A stretch of 64,000 nucleotides of DNA, taken from assembly GCF_016920785.2 (NCBI RefSeq), contig NW_024609879.1:17428078-17492077 (forward strand), written 5' to 3'. A model generated the notes under the pieces. It ran no database searches, was not told the DNA's origin, and saw only the letters and a list, made by a program, of their open reading frames with translations. Each line of letters begins with the position of its first letter. The first letter of the stretch is position 1. This document shows, one piece after another, positions 12,244 through 25,965 of the stretch. The stretch comes from Ixodes scapularis. Taxonomy: Eukaryota > Arthropoda > Arachnida > Ixodida > Ixodidae. The translations under genes and the position numbers were made by a program.

Positions 12244-13762
12244 ACACCCACATTATCATACCGATCCTACCTAGTCACTTGAGCTACCCGGGGCGATGCA
12301 GAGACTCGTGTCTGTGATGCCCGTGACCAACCTTTCTGGATAGTCCAATGTGGATCTCAAAATCCCCGACGATACATTGGATGCATGGCACGTTCCACTC
12401 GGAAATCACGTTCAGGGGCAGTGTCCAGACGTATTCATACCGTAGTCCCTGTTTCACATGTATTCCAAATAAACAACAAAGAACAAAATCAACGCGCCCG
12501 CAACGTCAGCCATACCAACACCATGCCCGTAACAAAGCAACGGTAGTCAACTAAAAAAGAACACCCGAGAAATTTACAAACGTTAAAAAAACGAATGAAA
12601 AAAAAATCGGAAAAATATAGATGCATAAAAATTAAATTATAGTCTGTTCACGCCTAAGCTGATGGTGCGGTAGTATCTACGTACAAGAATCTACGTGTTC
12701 GCCGGACAAGTCATACACATCGATTTTATCAGTGACTTTTTGTGGCTGCGTACGTGTGAGGCATGGCACACTATTAGCAGAATGGCCATTGCAGAATGGC
12801 ATGCAATCTGTTGACGGCGGACGGACTCAATATTGGGGAGATTTGGTGGGCCGTTCGCCGCGGATTGCAGACCCGGCGGTCACATGTTCAGAGTGTGCTT
12901 CGGAGTGACGACTGGCGGCGCGAAGTTCAAGTGACTTGAAAAGAAAAGAATAGAAAGGAAGGAATGTGTTAGTGTTTAGACGTGTTCCGTGCGGGTGGAT
13001 ACTCCTATGTTTGAGGAAGGGCGGATTGGGTCAATGGGACTTGTCAGGTGTAAGCACGTCATTGTTGGCGGGATGGTTGTGTGAGTTTGAGTCGCCAGGG
13101 TCGTTGGCTCGCATTTTAACGACGCACGAAGTTCGGTGCACCATGTGGAGTTTGAATGATCGTTACACATTGAAGACGTTCGCCAGTTTCGTCCGGGATT
13201 AGTCGGCGTTTTCAGCCGTATGCTGGGCTAAGTCGCACCGATCCTTTGGGCGAGCGGTGTGTATATGGTCTTCCTGGCGAGCACCCCGTTTGCCTTCGGG
13301 CACAAGGACATGCAGATGCGCCCTTTCTGCGGAGGACTAATGGCTGTTTTTACTCGCGCGCGCCTCTCGGTTAGTCCCGGACGTGCGCGGTTTGTGCCCG
13401 GCGTTTGCGCGCGGTGCCTGGCTTGATCCGGCTGGCCCTTTTGGGGAGCGAGTGGGGGTTCGGAGGACCGAGCGCGGCCACCGGTTTTATAAGACCGTCT
13501 TTTTTCTCAGTGTTTGTGGCGGTGGTGTCAATCCCGCGTGAAGGGTTTGTTGCTTTCCCTCGGCGTGGCCACAACCTCCGCCGTCGTTAGACTTTCGGGG
13601 GAAAGGTCCATCGTCAGCCTATCTGAACAAGACTTCAAAAAATGTCGCTGAGAGACTGCTCACTTTGTAGTTGTTAAAGGAGCATATGCTGATGCGATCG
13701 TTGCTGAATATGCTTGATTTGTTTCTGTCGAGCTTGGTGCTTTGCTGCATTTTTACTTGCAT
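12244..13762. other. GC-richer stretch, no gene recognised
   Basis: From about 12830 GC content and CpG rise clearly and frames of 60-80 codons appear on both strands. None carries a recognisable domain and none is favoured by length. Confidence 0.5.
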
Positions 13763-14052
13763 AGTTTTTGCGGACTCTAACCAAAGTTTTATTTAAAAAC
13801 ACATAAACCCGACGTTTCGAGACCCGCTCGGTCCCTTGGTCACGGATGACTGTAGGTGGGAGCGCGGGGGGGCGCGGTTGGGAAGGTTGCCAAGGTGGTT
13901 GGCCTAGCCTAGCATCAGCTAGGCCAACCACCTGGGCAACCTTCCCCACCGCGCCCCCACCTACAGTCACCCGTGACCAAGGGACCAAGCGGGTCCCGAA
14001 ACGTCGGGTTTATGTGTTTTTAAATAAAACTTTGATTAGAGTCCGCAAAAAC
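13763..14052. mobile_element. Palindromic TA-inserting element, copy 2
   Basis: A near-perfect palindrome of about 290 bp, centred near 13908-13920. The ends are GTTTTTGCGGACTC and its complement, flanked by TA (13761-13762 and 14053-14054). Each arm shares with copy 1 the segment from ACTCTAACCA through CCCGACGTTTCG to TCACGG(A/G)TGACTGT. The outermost bases and the centre differ from copy 1. There is no coding capacity. Confidence 0.8.
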
Positions 14053-14056
14053 TATG

Positions 14057-16594
14057 TCAATTTCTCCCTAACCAGACAGACCTCTGTCAAAAATGTTTAC
14101 GTTTAAATCTTTAATTGCAGTTGCAGTATGTGATGATGTAACCAGACAGGTACGGGAGGATGACGTGAACTCTACGAAGAAGTATTATCTCGGGAGACTG
14201 GAGGCAGAGTTTGGTCCTCTGAACTCTTATTTTCTTCCTGGGGGAACCATCTGGTTCAAGCTGAGTTCCGTGCGCGGGCACTGGGAACTAGCTGCTGTCG
14301 TTTTTGACTTGCCGGGAGGCGTGGGCGGGTCCGTGGCATTTATTGATCCACCTAACGCAAGGTGCATCTGTGTGTTTTTCTCCCCGAGGGCAGGCGGAGT
14401 GCTTGCCGGGAGGGCGAATGGTATTTCTCTCGTTTTGGGGATCGGCACGACTCAGCCGCCAGCGTGGCTGCAAGTGTTGTCCGGGTTTGGGCGGGGCAGG
14501 CGAATTCATTTTGTGTGCGGCGATTGTTTCGACATTGCATGGTGCACTGACCTTTGCGCGGTGTGTGGTTATTAGGTGGCGATTGTGTCTGCCTCCATTC
14601 ACCCGGTTTCCCCGTCGGCAGTGATGTGTTGACGTTTGGCGGGTCGCATTGATGTAGTCTGCCCTAATACAGACGTGAGTATTTGTCCGTATTCAATATC
14701 TCTGAATACTGGCACAGATATTCATTTTTGTTTCGAATTGAGTGGCTTCAAGAGTCTGTAGGGGACGCGCTTTCGGCGCCGAAGTCTCGCTGTCACAGCG
14801 GATGGCCACCTCAATCTTTGGAACTGGGTTACTGGGTACACCTTGGGGAACGTCTCTGCATCTTCCCGTGACCAGCTTTTTCGGGTGTTATTATGCCGAA
14901 CTCGGGGTCCGCAAAGCCACACTTGATTTGTGGCGCGTTTTGCTCGGGCGATGCCTTAAAGGGCAGTTCCCGGACTACTTCGTGTCGTCGTCGATATTTC
15001 ATGTGGCACTTCGGATAAGCAGTGAGGGGATAGCTGAGCGTGCCCGCAGCCTCAGCCACTGGGACATACAGCTTCGGTGCCGTGGGAGAGGGAATGACAG
15101 GGGAAGCGAGAAAAAAGGGTAAACAACGCGCTTGCTAGGAGGTAGGGAGCTCTGAACAGTTGTCTCTTGGTGTCGCTAGCCATGCGCGTCGCTCGGTAAG
15201 CATGCCGGTGAGGGGAACAAGCTGCGTCGGCTCCCATTTCGTCGGTCCGAGTTCATTTTGAACGCCTTTTGTCCCCCATCCTAAGCGGGATTCCGGGATA
15301 CCGTTTGTATGAAAGGTGCTGCGGCATTGCGCTTGGTCTGTCCCGGAGTCGCAGGTCGGGAGAGATCGAAAAGGGTGGGGGGGAGGGAGTGCTTGAGGTT
15401 TTTCTGTTTACTATATGTATTCATTTTCCCTGCGCTGGCACCGTCAAGTATGGTTCACCAACTCGCCCAAGCATCCATCCTATCAAGATTCATTATCTGC
15501 GGCTTTGGGGGGGAGGGGGGTTACTTTTAAAACGCTCTCCATGCACCTTTCGGGGCGTGCGCCATGCCCTCTTTTTTTGGGCACCATGGCTGCTTATTTT
15601 GTTGTATGTCATGTGTGGCGTGATATTCGAATACGTGCGGTTGCCTCGTGAAGGCGAGGGAAATGGAAACCCGCTGATTGTTTTTGTTTTGCAGACCATG
15701 GCAGGTGTTGCTTGAGAATGGAGGAGAGTTTTAGTCGAGTATAAATTCGACTTTCGCGTTGATGGCGGGGGCTCGTGCGGTCACTTTGAAACGAAAATTG
15801 GCGAGCGCCCTCTGGGTCCGTGTTTTGCAGCGTGCGGCATACTGAAGTTCTCTTTACTCCATTCACCCTTAAGCTGAGACTGCAGTCAATGACACAAGCG
15901 CGAGAGATTGAGGCTGCTGCTTTGAAGTGTTGTTGCGCAGAACGAGCGCTGGAGCTAGAAACATGTGTTTCAACAACCAGAAGCGTAGTCTAGCTCGTGC
16001 TTGTAGCTTTGGCTGCAAACTCAGCTTAAGGGTGACCAAAGTATAGAATTGCACTGGTTCGTTTTTAATGGATTGCATGCTTTGTGTGTGCCGTTGCATC
16101 ACTTATGCACTCTACTTTTTATTTTGTTGTCAGGGTTTTGTGTCTCATCAGTTTGTCTAGTGATGAGGCGTTTAACACTGCCGGTGTTCCTGGTGGTTTG
16201 GGTTTCTCACGAACAGGCGGGGGCTGCCGGCGCCCCAAGGACGGGTGTTTGGACCACGGTGGTTTGGGCAGACGTCGCTGGGTAGGGGCTGTCGTTGACA
16301 CGCTTGAGGCCTTTGGAATTTGGCTTTACCGTGGATTCCACAACTTAGTAGGTTCAACTTTTAGGAATTGCGACGCGCTGTGCAACTATTATCTGCACGA
16401 GCCACATATCTTTAGTGGGGCGCTCTTTGTTGAGTACAACCTTCTGATCAGGGGGGGCTGGAAGCAGGGGTTCAAGGTTTGGGAGCTCGGGACCGGATAT
16501 GGGGGATTGACTTGCGGTCACAGTGGTGTTAATGAAGGGGCGCGACATTTCGTTCAGAGGGTCTGATTGCAAAGCACAGCCTCCCACCTAAGTG
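14057..16594. other. GC-rich stretch, no gene recognised
   Basis: Several frames exceed 100 codons on both strands, the longest being 160 codons at 14093-14575 and at 16084-16566. They overlap one another in several frames, which is what GC-rich noncoding sequence produces. I see no domain, signal peptide or homology landmark in any of them. Confidence 0.45.
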
Positions 16595-16960
16595 GTTCGT
16601 GAGTCTTGTTCGTTCGCACCAGGCACAGCAGCAGGGTGCCCCGTGATAGTGACGGCGGTGGCTGCTTGTCGCTTGACTCTGATACTCCTGTTGCCGTAGC
16701 GGTCGTTGCTGATGATTCAAGCGCTCTTTTCTTTTCTTCCTTGGCGTCGATGGCGTCGTTGTAGTCCCTAATTCGTCTACGGAATTCCGCCTCCCTCGCA
16801 TTTCTAAATATATCGGCCTCTGCGGCTCGGTCCTCATGCTCGTAAAATTAAGCGTGGTGCCTGCGAAGAGCTTCCTCGTCATTCCTGTGTGCTCCTTTCA
16901 CTTCTTGTTCGTCACGAGGATTTCCCTGAGCTCGTTTTATGCCAGCGCCTGAACTCGGAT
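16595..16960 (-). pseudogene. Possible decayed coding stretch, unrecognised
   Basis: One minus-strand frame reads as a charged, helix-prone, protein-like sequence: DEQEVKGAHRNDEEALRRHH, a stop, then DRAAEADIFRNAREAEFRRR and DYNDAIDAKEEKKRALESS. The composition (Arg, Glu, Ala, Asp) looks more like a real protein than neighbouring frames. The stop at about 16850 and the absence of a start or clean ends argue for a relic. I cannot assign a family. A chance frame is possible. Confidence 0.25.
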
Positions 16961-19193
16961 TTCCGTGCGATAGCCTTCGCTCGTGGTGTGGATGCATAGC
17001 GCGTAGGTCGGGTTTCCAGGTTAGGAGTTTTACGTTGTTCATGTCATCCTCGTACGCTGATCTCTATTTTCGCCGTGGTTGCTGCCGTTGCTGTAACTGT
17101 TGGTCTAGCGGAAGGCTAAACGTCCCATATCCGCCGCCGCGACGTCTTCAGCGGAACCTACCCACATTTCGTTAAGTTTGAGCTACGGTTCCGTCGACTT
17201 CGGTCCGGATGCGGCTGGGGCTCTTGGTAAGCTTCGAGAACAGAAAAAAAAAAACAATCTTCGCTGGCGAATCGGTTTGATTGAGCGAACCTTGGGAAGT
17301 CGTAGATCTTTATTTTCGACGCCAGATTTGTCGCTCCAGATGTCTTGGTACTCCGTGGTTGCGTTCCGTGTCGTAGCTGCTGATGCTGCGGTAGCTGTCG
17401 CTGATCGCGTTGCTGCTGTTGCGGCTTAAGGCAGTTCTTCCTCTTGTAGTCCCTTCTCCTGAGGATCTGGCTGCCTTCTCGTTTGACTGGGCGATGAGTG
17501 CTTGTGGCGAATTACCGGTTTCGCTTAGAAATCGGATCATTACGTGTGGATGCAAATGTGGAAGCCATGGCAGTATTATTTCTGGTCTTGATTTTTATTT
17601 TCTTGCAACGCTTATTAAAAGTGCTGTAAAATGACATTGATAAATTAAGTTCAGAAAAATCGAGCCTAGAGCGTACGTTTCTTGTGTAATTTCAATCGTG
17701 TTCTATTACATTTTGTTTTTTCTGGTGGTATTAAATGGTCATCGGGATTTATGATTGTATTCGAGTCGGTGCGCAGGCATATAAGCCTGTAAACAAGGCA
17801 AGAATCACGTAGTAATTGGGCAAACTATACAGGGCTCATTTCAAAGTGCGTATTACACTGCCGGATCCTGGACATTTTTAGTTCTAGATAGGAAGCGTAT
17901 CTTTTCAACTTTCAGATGCGTGAACTTCCCATCGTGTGAGTTGCCATTATTCTGAACTTCATAATAAAACCTTTGACTTTTTGATTCCGTACAATGGATT
18001 TCAAGATAGCTCCGGTCATGAAAGGTGAAACATAAAACACGTGCCTTCTCCACCTGTATTCGTCTCTGTCTGTTCACCCGTGCGCATTCCCATGTCATCT
18101 CCTTGCTTTTCTTATAGAATTGGTTTGAAGTTGTATTTGGTGTGACTGGATGTTCAACTTAATTGATCACTCCCATTGGGTGCGAGTCTGGTTCATTCGC
18201 AAGACGACGTACTTGACGATCTCGTCTCTGAGGAGCTTGATGAAATAAGTAACGATCACATCTTGATGAATTATTGACCACATCACGGGTTTATTATTAG
18301 GATACTGAATTTCCATACAGCATCATTGGCCCTTCATTCGAGAAATCATCCTAACTCGTTTTTTTATGCTCGCTGTACACTCTAAAATTCGACCTGCAAC
18401 ATCATTTCTCTTCCTTTGAGATCTTTGTTGACGCGATAACTTCTGAAGTCAACACATGGGCAGATTGTGAAAATACTGTCTGCCTTTCGAATGTATTGTA
18501 CCAACGGCAGCGAGACCGCCGCCGCATTCGGGAAGACAACTATCTTGAATTCACAACCCCGGTTAAAAATTTCTGTTTTGTTCCGCAACCTGGGCAGGCT
18601 TGCAAGTAAAAAAAAAGTTGATCTAATACTCGACTTCCCATGCCACTTCGCTCGTGCGCTACACTTGGGAGTGCTCATTTTCGCACATTCTTAGCTAAGA
18701 GTCTGTTCTAATAAGCGGGCCCGGAACCCGGTCACGCCAGTCATCACGTCATGTATGCAAACTATGAACTGGTTTTTGCATCACCGTGTCAAAGCCTTCG
18801 TTTAAGGCACAATCTATGCCTACAGAATTTCTCAGTGCTGTATGAAACAACGTTCTTATCGGCGATCGTCGCTTGTCTTATCAAACGATCGCTGTTATTT
18901 TGACTAGGCACTTAACTTCCAACATCAGCTTACTTCGATGATCTTTTCCAATATGTCTTATTATTGAGAGGTATAAAACGTCAGTATTCCACTTGGGATA
19001 TGCCACAATCAAAATAACGCGCGACTTCTAGAGGAAAGAAACATGATATTTAATATCTTCATGCGGAGGTAAACAACTAGCCGCCAAGGCGGTGCGGGGA
19101 TAATTTCACTGTTTTGTTGACTGCCGAGAACGTTAAAAAAAAGTTGCTTCTTTTGTAGGCATTTTTAGGCACTTAACCTAAATGTAGGGAACT
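16961..19193. other. No gene recognised
   Basis: GC content falls from about 17600 onward. Short frames only; no tRNA boxes, terminal repeats or conserved motifs were seen. Confidence 0.5.
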
Positions 19194-19197
19194 CCCC

Positions 19198-19228
<31 letters not shown>

Positions 19229-19231
19229 ACC
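19194..19231. repeat. Poly-C followed by (CA)n
   Basis: About 20 C are followed directly by eight or so CA units. A compound microsatellite. Confidence 0.9.
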
Positions 19232-21569
19232 TGGGCACATATCTTAGTCGCTAGAAAAGACAGAACATAATAGAAGCCTGAACAAACTGCGGAAAATTAA
19301 AATTGAAATAAAAAAAACTAGAAGGACGTCCACAGACAACCACATTGTTTCACTTAGTAACTTTGAATGTTTAGTTTCGGGCACGCCAACATTGATGTGT
19401 CGACCAGGATCCAGATTAAAAACAAGGGAGGGCACAAGATATGGTGGCTCTGTCCTTATCTGCCCTCCCAATCATGACCCCTTCCGCTCTTCCCGAACGA
19501 GTTTTTATTTGGATCTTAAACAACACGCGAGTTTTTCGTGCCCAAATGTAAGAATTCCTCGTTGCTAACAGAAAGATAGTGGTTCTTTTCGAACGAGTTC
19601 CTTGTTTTTAATATTTCTATTTCGTGTCTTCAGAGTAAAAACATTGCTGCTTTAATGAGGACACACCACGAAAGAAGGTAAAACTGATAATATATATTCA
19701 AAATTGACCTCTTTGAACACTGTTGTTTCCTTTCCAAACGGGAAATCTAAAAAAAGCTTTTTCAACCTTTTCAATTACAAAACTAATAAAAGCTGCTTTG
19801 GTCGTTATTTTCCATTCTTTTGCCATAAAGAGGGCTATCTCGATAAAACATAGAATTAAACGTGATTTATTCCATTTTCTCGCTTAATTTATTATATGTA
19901 CACACTCAAGTTGCTCGAACTGGCCTCTAGAATTTTTAAAAGAGTGTAGTTTGATGCAAGTTTGATACTCACTGAAAGACAGTTTATGGTACCTCTGACG
20001 TCACCTTAAAGGTAAAAAAATGGCGGGGCCGTTGTATCACGAGTCGATGAACTCACGCTTTTTAAAATATAGATTGCTCTACTTCGTTATTGATCGGTTC
20101 ATTAAACAAAATATCGTCAACTCAGGCTATATATATCAAACCTTTACTCATATCCATTTTCTTAGTGCTTTTTTTTTGGTATTTCAGGCATTTGTCATTG
20201 TGCTGCAAGGTTATAGGTTGACGTTTTTTTGCCTACTTATTTATGTAAACGATAATTGTGGTGAGTGGCATCATATTTATTAAATATATATATATTGTTT
20301 ATCAGATTAATTTTATTTATATGACCAATTATTTATTTAAACGAATATTTCCCTTATAATTGTACAAATGTTTTATCTTCTATACTTTTCTCCACTCCTT
20401 GGGCCATCCTAACTTAAATATACACATTTCGTAGAAAGACAGTTTATTATCTGTGATTATATTTAATAAAAAACTTATTTAACTACGTACCAACGAATAC
20501 TGCGTAATTTGTATGAAGGCATAGGAAAAGTCCTAGGCTTTTGCGTTGTTGTGTTTCAAATATAATCGAGCTTACTGAAGGCTAACAGAGACTAATATCA
20601 TATTTTCAAAATTGAAAATGCTTAAATTTTTATTCTAGAAGCGTAGTCGCCATTGCGTATAGGCAACTCATTCAACTATAAATTAACTGTAAATCTTTAG
20701 AACATCCGCAGTAGGAAACACACGGCTAAAGGAGTCCCCTTGCCTCAAATGCGATCACGTGTTTAGTTGCTCGTTATAGCTACGGTCTGATCAGCGTTAA
20801 CACGGCATTACCTGTTTCTCTTCTTGCTATCTGAGGAACATTAAAAAAAAAGTTGCTGCGTCAAGGCACAGAAACGAAACAGCTGCCACCACATTTGAAC
20901 TTTCACTTGAGAAGCCATTGTTTATTGTTCACGTTGCTTGCATACTCCTCTAGCTTCCTGACATCACGTACCAATGAGCAAGAACCGGTGATCTACACGG
21001 AACCTATACGCGGAAGGGAGAATAAAAATCAGTGCGATTTCAATCGCAACTTAAATCATGATTTAAATTTTAATTTAAATCACATTGGTTTGACTAAGAT
21101 ACATGTAATAAATCCTTTCCCGCAAAAATAATTGCAACATATTTTTACCACTTTTGTATGATTTGATGCTCTCTGTGTTCGTGTGTGTTGTACTTAATTC
21201 AAGTGATCACCAAGCAAGAAATATTTATTGGAGGCTGAGCCTGAACAAAATGTGGAGCTCTTCTGGGCAAATGAGAGCTTTCTCTCTATCTACGTTCCAC
21301 TTAGTTGGTCATTTACGTTATATTCTGTTACCAGCATATCAGAATGCTAAAGAGAATAAGTAAAAACATAAGGTGATACTTCAAGCATATGAAATTTTGA
21401 AAGAAAAGTTAATTATGCTGTTTACTAACTAAGCATATTAAGCTGTTCTTGCATGGCAGGGTTTACATTAATAATAAGTTGTTATTTAAGCAAAGCTTTA
21501 AGAAATAAATTCGCAGTAATTCTTTCTTCCGCATTTTTTTCAGTAACAATCTGTCGGGACATCTTCCAG

Positions 21570-21603
<34 letters not shown>

Positions 21604-22574
21604 GCGGCTCGCCGGAGCCGGTAACGCTGCTCAGGGGAGCTATTCATGCTCCGACCTCAGTGGTCAAAGACCGGAAGCAGAATCCCCCCTCAAGCCCGGA
21701 TGGTTGTTTACCGACGACATGAAGCTGTACACTCCTGCGAAGGTTTAAGCGGTAGATTTTAGATTTTGCGAGCAATTTCTTTTTTTTTTCACTTATCATA
21801 AAAGTGACGTGCATACAATGATTACAGACCCCGTAGGGAGAGTGTACGCCCCCTCCTTTTTCTGAAGGTACCCCGTTAATTTGCAACGAGCTCTTCTATT
21901 CTGAACGCCCCCCCCCCCCCCCTAAAAATTTAGACATCCCCCCGAATTTCAATTCCTGGGGAAACCCCTGCGTGCGTGTTCATGAGGAATTAACTTATGG
22001 GTCGGCAAATAAGACATACATTCCGTAAACATATCAAGTACTTCAAATAATCTGTCGATAACAAAACATTGATTTCGCATTCGTACGAGAACATCGATAC
22101 ATAGTTTGTATCATTGCTCTCTAAAGTGTACATGTATGAACTCACTATTTTGACTAGAACTTTGCAGAAAGTTGCAAGAGTGGCATGTTTGTTATCAATT
22201 GAAATCAATATATGGGGATCAGAAACTCGGCGAGACTATACCTGTGCACATCTATTTTGGAAGTGTTCGCATTCCCCGGTTGAAAACAACACAAAGAAGT
22301 TCCATTTTCATTCGCTGAGTAAACGCAACAACGCGAAAAACACACTCACACATACATTGTTTACAAAAGAAGACACCGGCGTTTTAAGGCTGCGGTCCCA
22401 CGGCGGCCATGACATATGACGCTTTCAGCACGTTTTCGAAATGCGATCGTGGCGTGTTCAAGCTTGCTAAAATTATGTGTTATATATCATCTCGTAGTGT
22501 ACAACATTATCTTTTATCTGATGTAGGATTTGTTTTCCTAGTGCAAAAAGCTAATTCAGAGGGCACCCGCGAAC
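19232..22574. other. AT-rich stretch, no gene recognised
   Basis: AT-rich up to about 21550, with a TA microsatellite near 20283-20296. Between 21603 and 21980 the base composition is mixed and includes a poly-C run near 21907. A segment at 22384-22411 (GGCTGCGGTCCCACGGCGGC) recurs inverted at 30919-30948. No coding evidence. Confidence 0.45.
21572..21602. repeat. Poly-A tract
   Basis: About 31 consecutive A. It could be the 3' tail of a plus-strand retroelement copy, but the sequence to its left shows no recognisable LINE or SINE and no clean target duplication was found. Confidence 0.9.
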
Positions 22575-23095
22575 ATTGACCTTTTCGGCAAAACATGGTT
22601 TCGTAGTACAGTGGTACAGGGTGCACTATTGGAGCAATTTCTTTCTAATTTTAGAATGTTATAAAAGAAGAGTGCGTTCAATGTCAACGGAGGCCCTTTT
22701 TTCGTTTTTTATTTTATTTTGACAGATATTTACTTTAGAAAAATTGACTTTGCGGAAGCACTTCAGTCGCGAAGTTTTGGGCGCCTACTCGGTCATTTTA
22801 TTTGAAACTTTTTACATCAGTTTGTAATTATGGTCGAAAGAGTTACGCTAAATTTCATTGTAATATGGCTTAAACTTTTTTCGGAATGCTCACGTGAAAA
22901 GTGACAAAAACCGTTAATTTTGGCAAACTTCATTTGGTAGTACAGTGGTACAGCGCTTAGGGATTGGCACACATGAATAAAATTGTAGGCCCGCAAAGAA
23001 AAACATATTCTGCTTTGCAAAGCGAGGCCCTTTTTATAAATTTCACTTTTGATTTTCCATAAAAAAAGTTTGAATATAGGTGAAATCACGTATTT
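22575..23095. repeat. Diverged tandem duplication, about 330-bp period
   Basis: The sequence around 22600 (GTAGTACAGTGGTACAG, then GGAGGCCCTTTTT further on) recurs around 22935 (GTAGTACAGTGGTACAG, then GCGAGGCCCTTTTT). The order and approximate spacing are the same. The copies are diverged, and no coding or transposon ends were recognised. Confidence 0.55.
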
Positions 23096-25964
23096 GTTGA
23101 TAGTCAAAAACGAGTATTTTGACCCCTTTTGGCAGACATTTAGGCCGATATTTGTAGTATTAAATGGAGATTACTGTTCCAGGTCCTGATTATTAGCCCA
23201 CATTTTCACTAATCGAGCCTATTTATTAGAAAGAATCATAAAACACACAGAAAACACAAATTGGATGTCTGGTTGCGCCCTCTATGTGGCGGTGGCTGAA
23301 ATGTGACTACGCGAGGTTCAGGAAACTGCCGAGGATGGCGCTGATTCCAGCTGTGGTTGCCAGCTTCGGAAACTGGTTGTACACTTGGCTTCTTCCGTTT
23401 CTTGCAAAATAACGTGCTGGAAAACTTGGTCGAAACTCGTGAGGTCCTTTATAACACGGTACTTTCTGCTAATATAGCTTTTAGGAAGAATTTCAGTCGC
23501 TTTCATATTGTTAAACGATTTTTTTTTTATGCGAGGCTCCACCGGTTCAGTTTGCTGAATAAATTGTTCACGGAATCGATATCGAAGTTTCAAATTACCG
23601 AAATGACAAAATCGCAAGTTCTGCGTAGATACGCAGCGTGACGCACGTGCTTCTGGTGCGTGTGCACGTACGTGTTTGCTGCGTAGTTCTTCGGTTGCTG
23701 CGAGTTTTCGCGTATTTATTTTGCACAGCTTACCTCCGTCTGCGCACGCATCTCATCCTTGTAACTACCCCTGCTCTGTTTGCCTAGGGTGAAGTTTGTG
23801 TCTGCCTTTTCGTTCGCTGACTAAGCTCGTGTCGGTGTCCTTCCTACTGGCTGCTGTTCGTGTTTGCGTACCGTGTGTGTCGCTTTGATTACTAGGTCCC
23901 CTGCTTATGGGGTGGAGCAAGCGGTGGGCGTCGCGCCAGGGTTGGGTCGTGATTGGGGAAACAGCTTAGCAGCCGACGCCGACTTCGGCGCGTTTCTTCT
24001 GCGCACGCGCGTACTGTCATTGATATCGCTACTTCGCGCCGTGACGATGCGCTGATCTACAGGCCGGTCGGCGCTCGCGTGATATTGTTGAAAATTCTCG
24101 AGCGTGTATTTACGTTTCGAAAGCCATAATAGAATTAAAGTGGACATTTGGCCGGCAGCCGGCATACCGTGGCTCTGAAAACAGATTGCTAGGAGTGCCC
24201 TCTCATTCGCTGGTTCCACGCTGGGTGCGCGCAGTCCGTGCTTCTGGCCTCCCCGGCCGCCCAAATGCGTTTTTCTGATGCTTGTTTTGTTTTCAGTAAA
24301 CAGACAATAGATTCCTGCTGATATTCTCCTTTATAATCTTCACTCTTGACAACTCTTTAGCGTTGGAAGGAACTCCGTCAAATTTTACGATAATGCATGT
24401 GTAAGTACAACTGGAACCTCATAGTTGCAAGAATACTTTTCCTGGATTGTCTGCATTAGAGTGCCTCCATGTGCGCTTCGCGCACATGAAGGCTCCCTAG
24501 TCTGCACCTTTCTGATAATATGATCGGTCTCCATAAATTGCACTTCCCCGCTTCGGGAGCACGGCCAGCGGTGGTTCTCTGTCGGTCATCGAACCTCACA
24601 CACGTGAAGCGTTGTCAAAGCTGTGATATACCGGGTGTTTTATTATTCTGTTTTGTTTTGTTTTGTATTTTTTGCTGAAAGAAATTATACTTTTGGTATT
24701 CCCGGGGATAACATTATCGGCTGCGGCGGACGTAAAGGAACGAGCGTAAATTGACAGTTAGTGGCCTACTAAACTAATATTTGCCATTTGCGAACGCTGG
24801 AGAGGGGGCGACCTCCTCTCCCCCGTTCGCTCCGCTGAAGTGGAACAGGGTGGGAGGAGCTCCCACTTCGTTCTTGACCTGTCACCGACTACAGTTGCGA
24901 ATTCCACTTGTCATTTTGGAGCGATGACGAGATAGAGCTGAGTCATGTATTGCGTTCTCTGAGATGAAGAACGCAATGCGCGCGGAGTTGCTCCACGTAT
25001 GCACCAGTCACCAGTGAAAACGACCTGTCCTCCGAGGAGGTCGAGCGAGACGCCGGCTGACATGGGGGTCGGTCACCTCACCGTCACCACCGTCTACCGT
25101 GCCTTCAAAAACACGGGGCGCAATGTGTTTCTGCAGTATAACAAAAAATTGAACAAACAAGGTGCAAACTTTCATTTTTTTCCTAAGTGTGGTTTGCAGG
25201 GCTGAACCGAATACAAAAACGATACGCCGTGCTGGGATGACGTCGACTACAATGGTACACGATCATAACAAGAGCACAAATCCTGCCACGTTATTTCGCT
25301 ACAGTGATAAGAGCATATATATCTTTGTCCGCGATGCGGCAACAGAGACATTATTTCCAAATTAGAGTTCGAAGTTAGCCTTCGATGCTAGCACTGACCA
25401 ACTCACTTCACTCACAGGGTGAAAACGTGAAACTGTATCATTCGGACAGAGATCGAAAAATAACACGCACCGCTTCAACTTGGACACCCCAAAATAATTA
25501 ACTGTAGTGGATCGCACGCAAAAGCTTCGCGTGCGCAATAAAATTGCCGTTCAAAAGTACGGTTCCGGAAACAAAATCAACATATGAGTCATCAAATTAT
25601 GAAGAAAAACCAGGTGTGAGCGTGCCAAAAATATTCGACAATTATTGTTGTCAATATTTGTTTTTCTATCCACGTGCTTATGTCGCAGTGGAAAGCCGTG
25701 AAACTCCCTATAAAATTATTTTGGGCAGTGCTTCCGACGGTGCTCGCTCGATCGTAAAATGTCTCTTTGTTGCTACTTTGGCGAATCAAACAAGGAAGCC
25801 ACGTTCACCTACAATGCCCTGTCCACAAGAAAGGAAATCAAAATTTTCGCTTCGTTTTCTTTTTTTTTTTATATTCTTCTCTTCTGCACGATATAGGGTA
25901 TGAATTATTATCCTTCCCTGTACTCTCGCTGCGACGAACAGTCCGATAAACGAGTCACCCTATG
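23096..25964. other. No gene recognised
   Basis: Contains a hairpin near 24468-24500 (CATGTGCGC-TTC-GCGCACATG with flanking partial complementarity). Everything else is short overlapping frames without family signatures. Confidence 0.5.
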
Positions 25965-25965
25965 A

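Noticed and set aside
14093..14575. 160-codon plus-strand frame next to palindrome copy 2
   Set aside because: It begins inside the element flank, lies in GC-rich DNA with competing frames on both strands, and shows no domain.
16084..16566. 160-codon plus-strand frame
   Set aside because: Gly/Val-rich with no recognisable domain; overlapping minus-strand frames are of similar quality.
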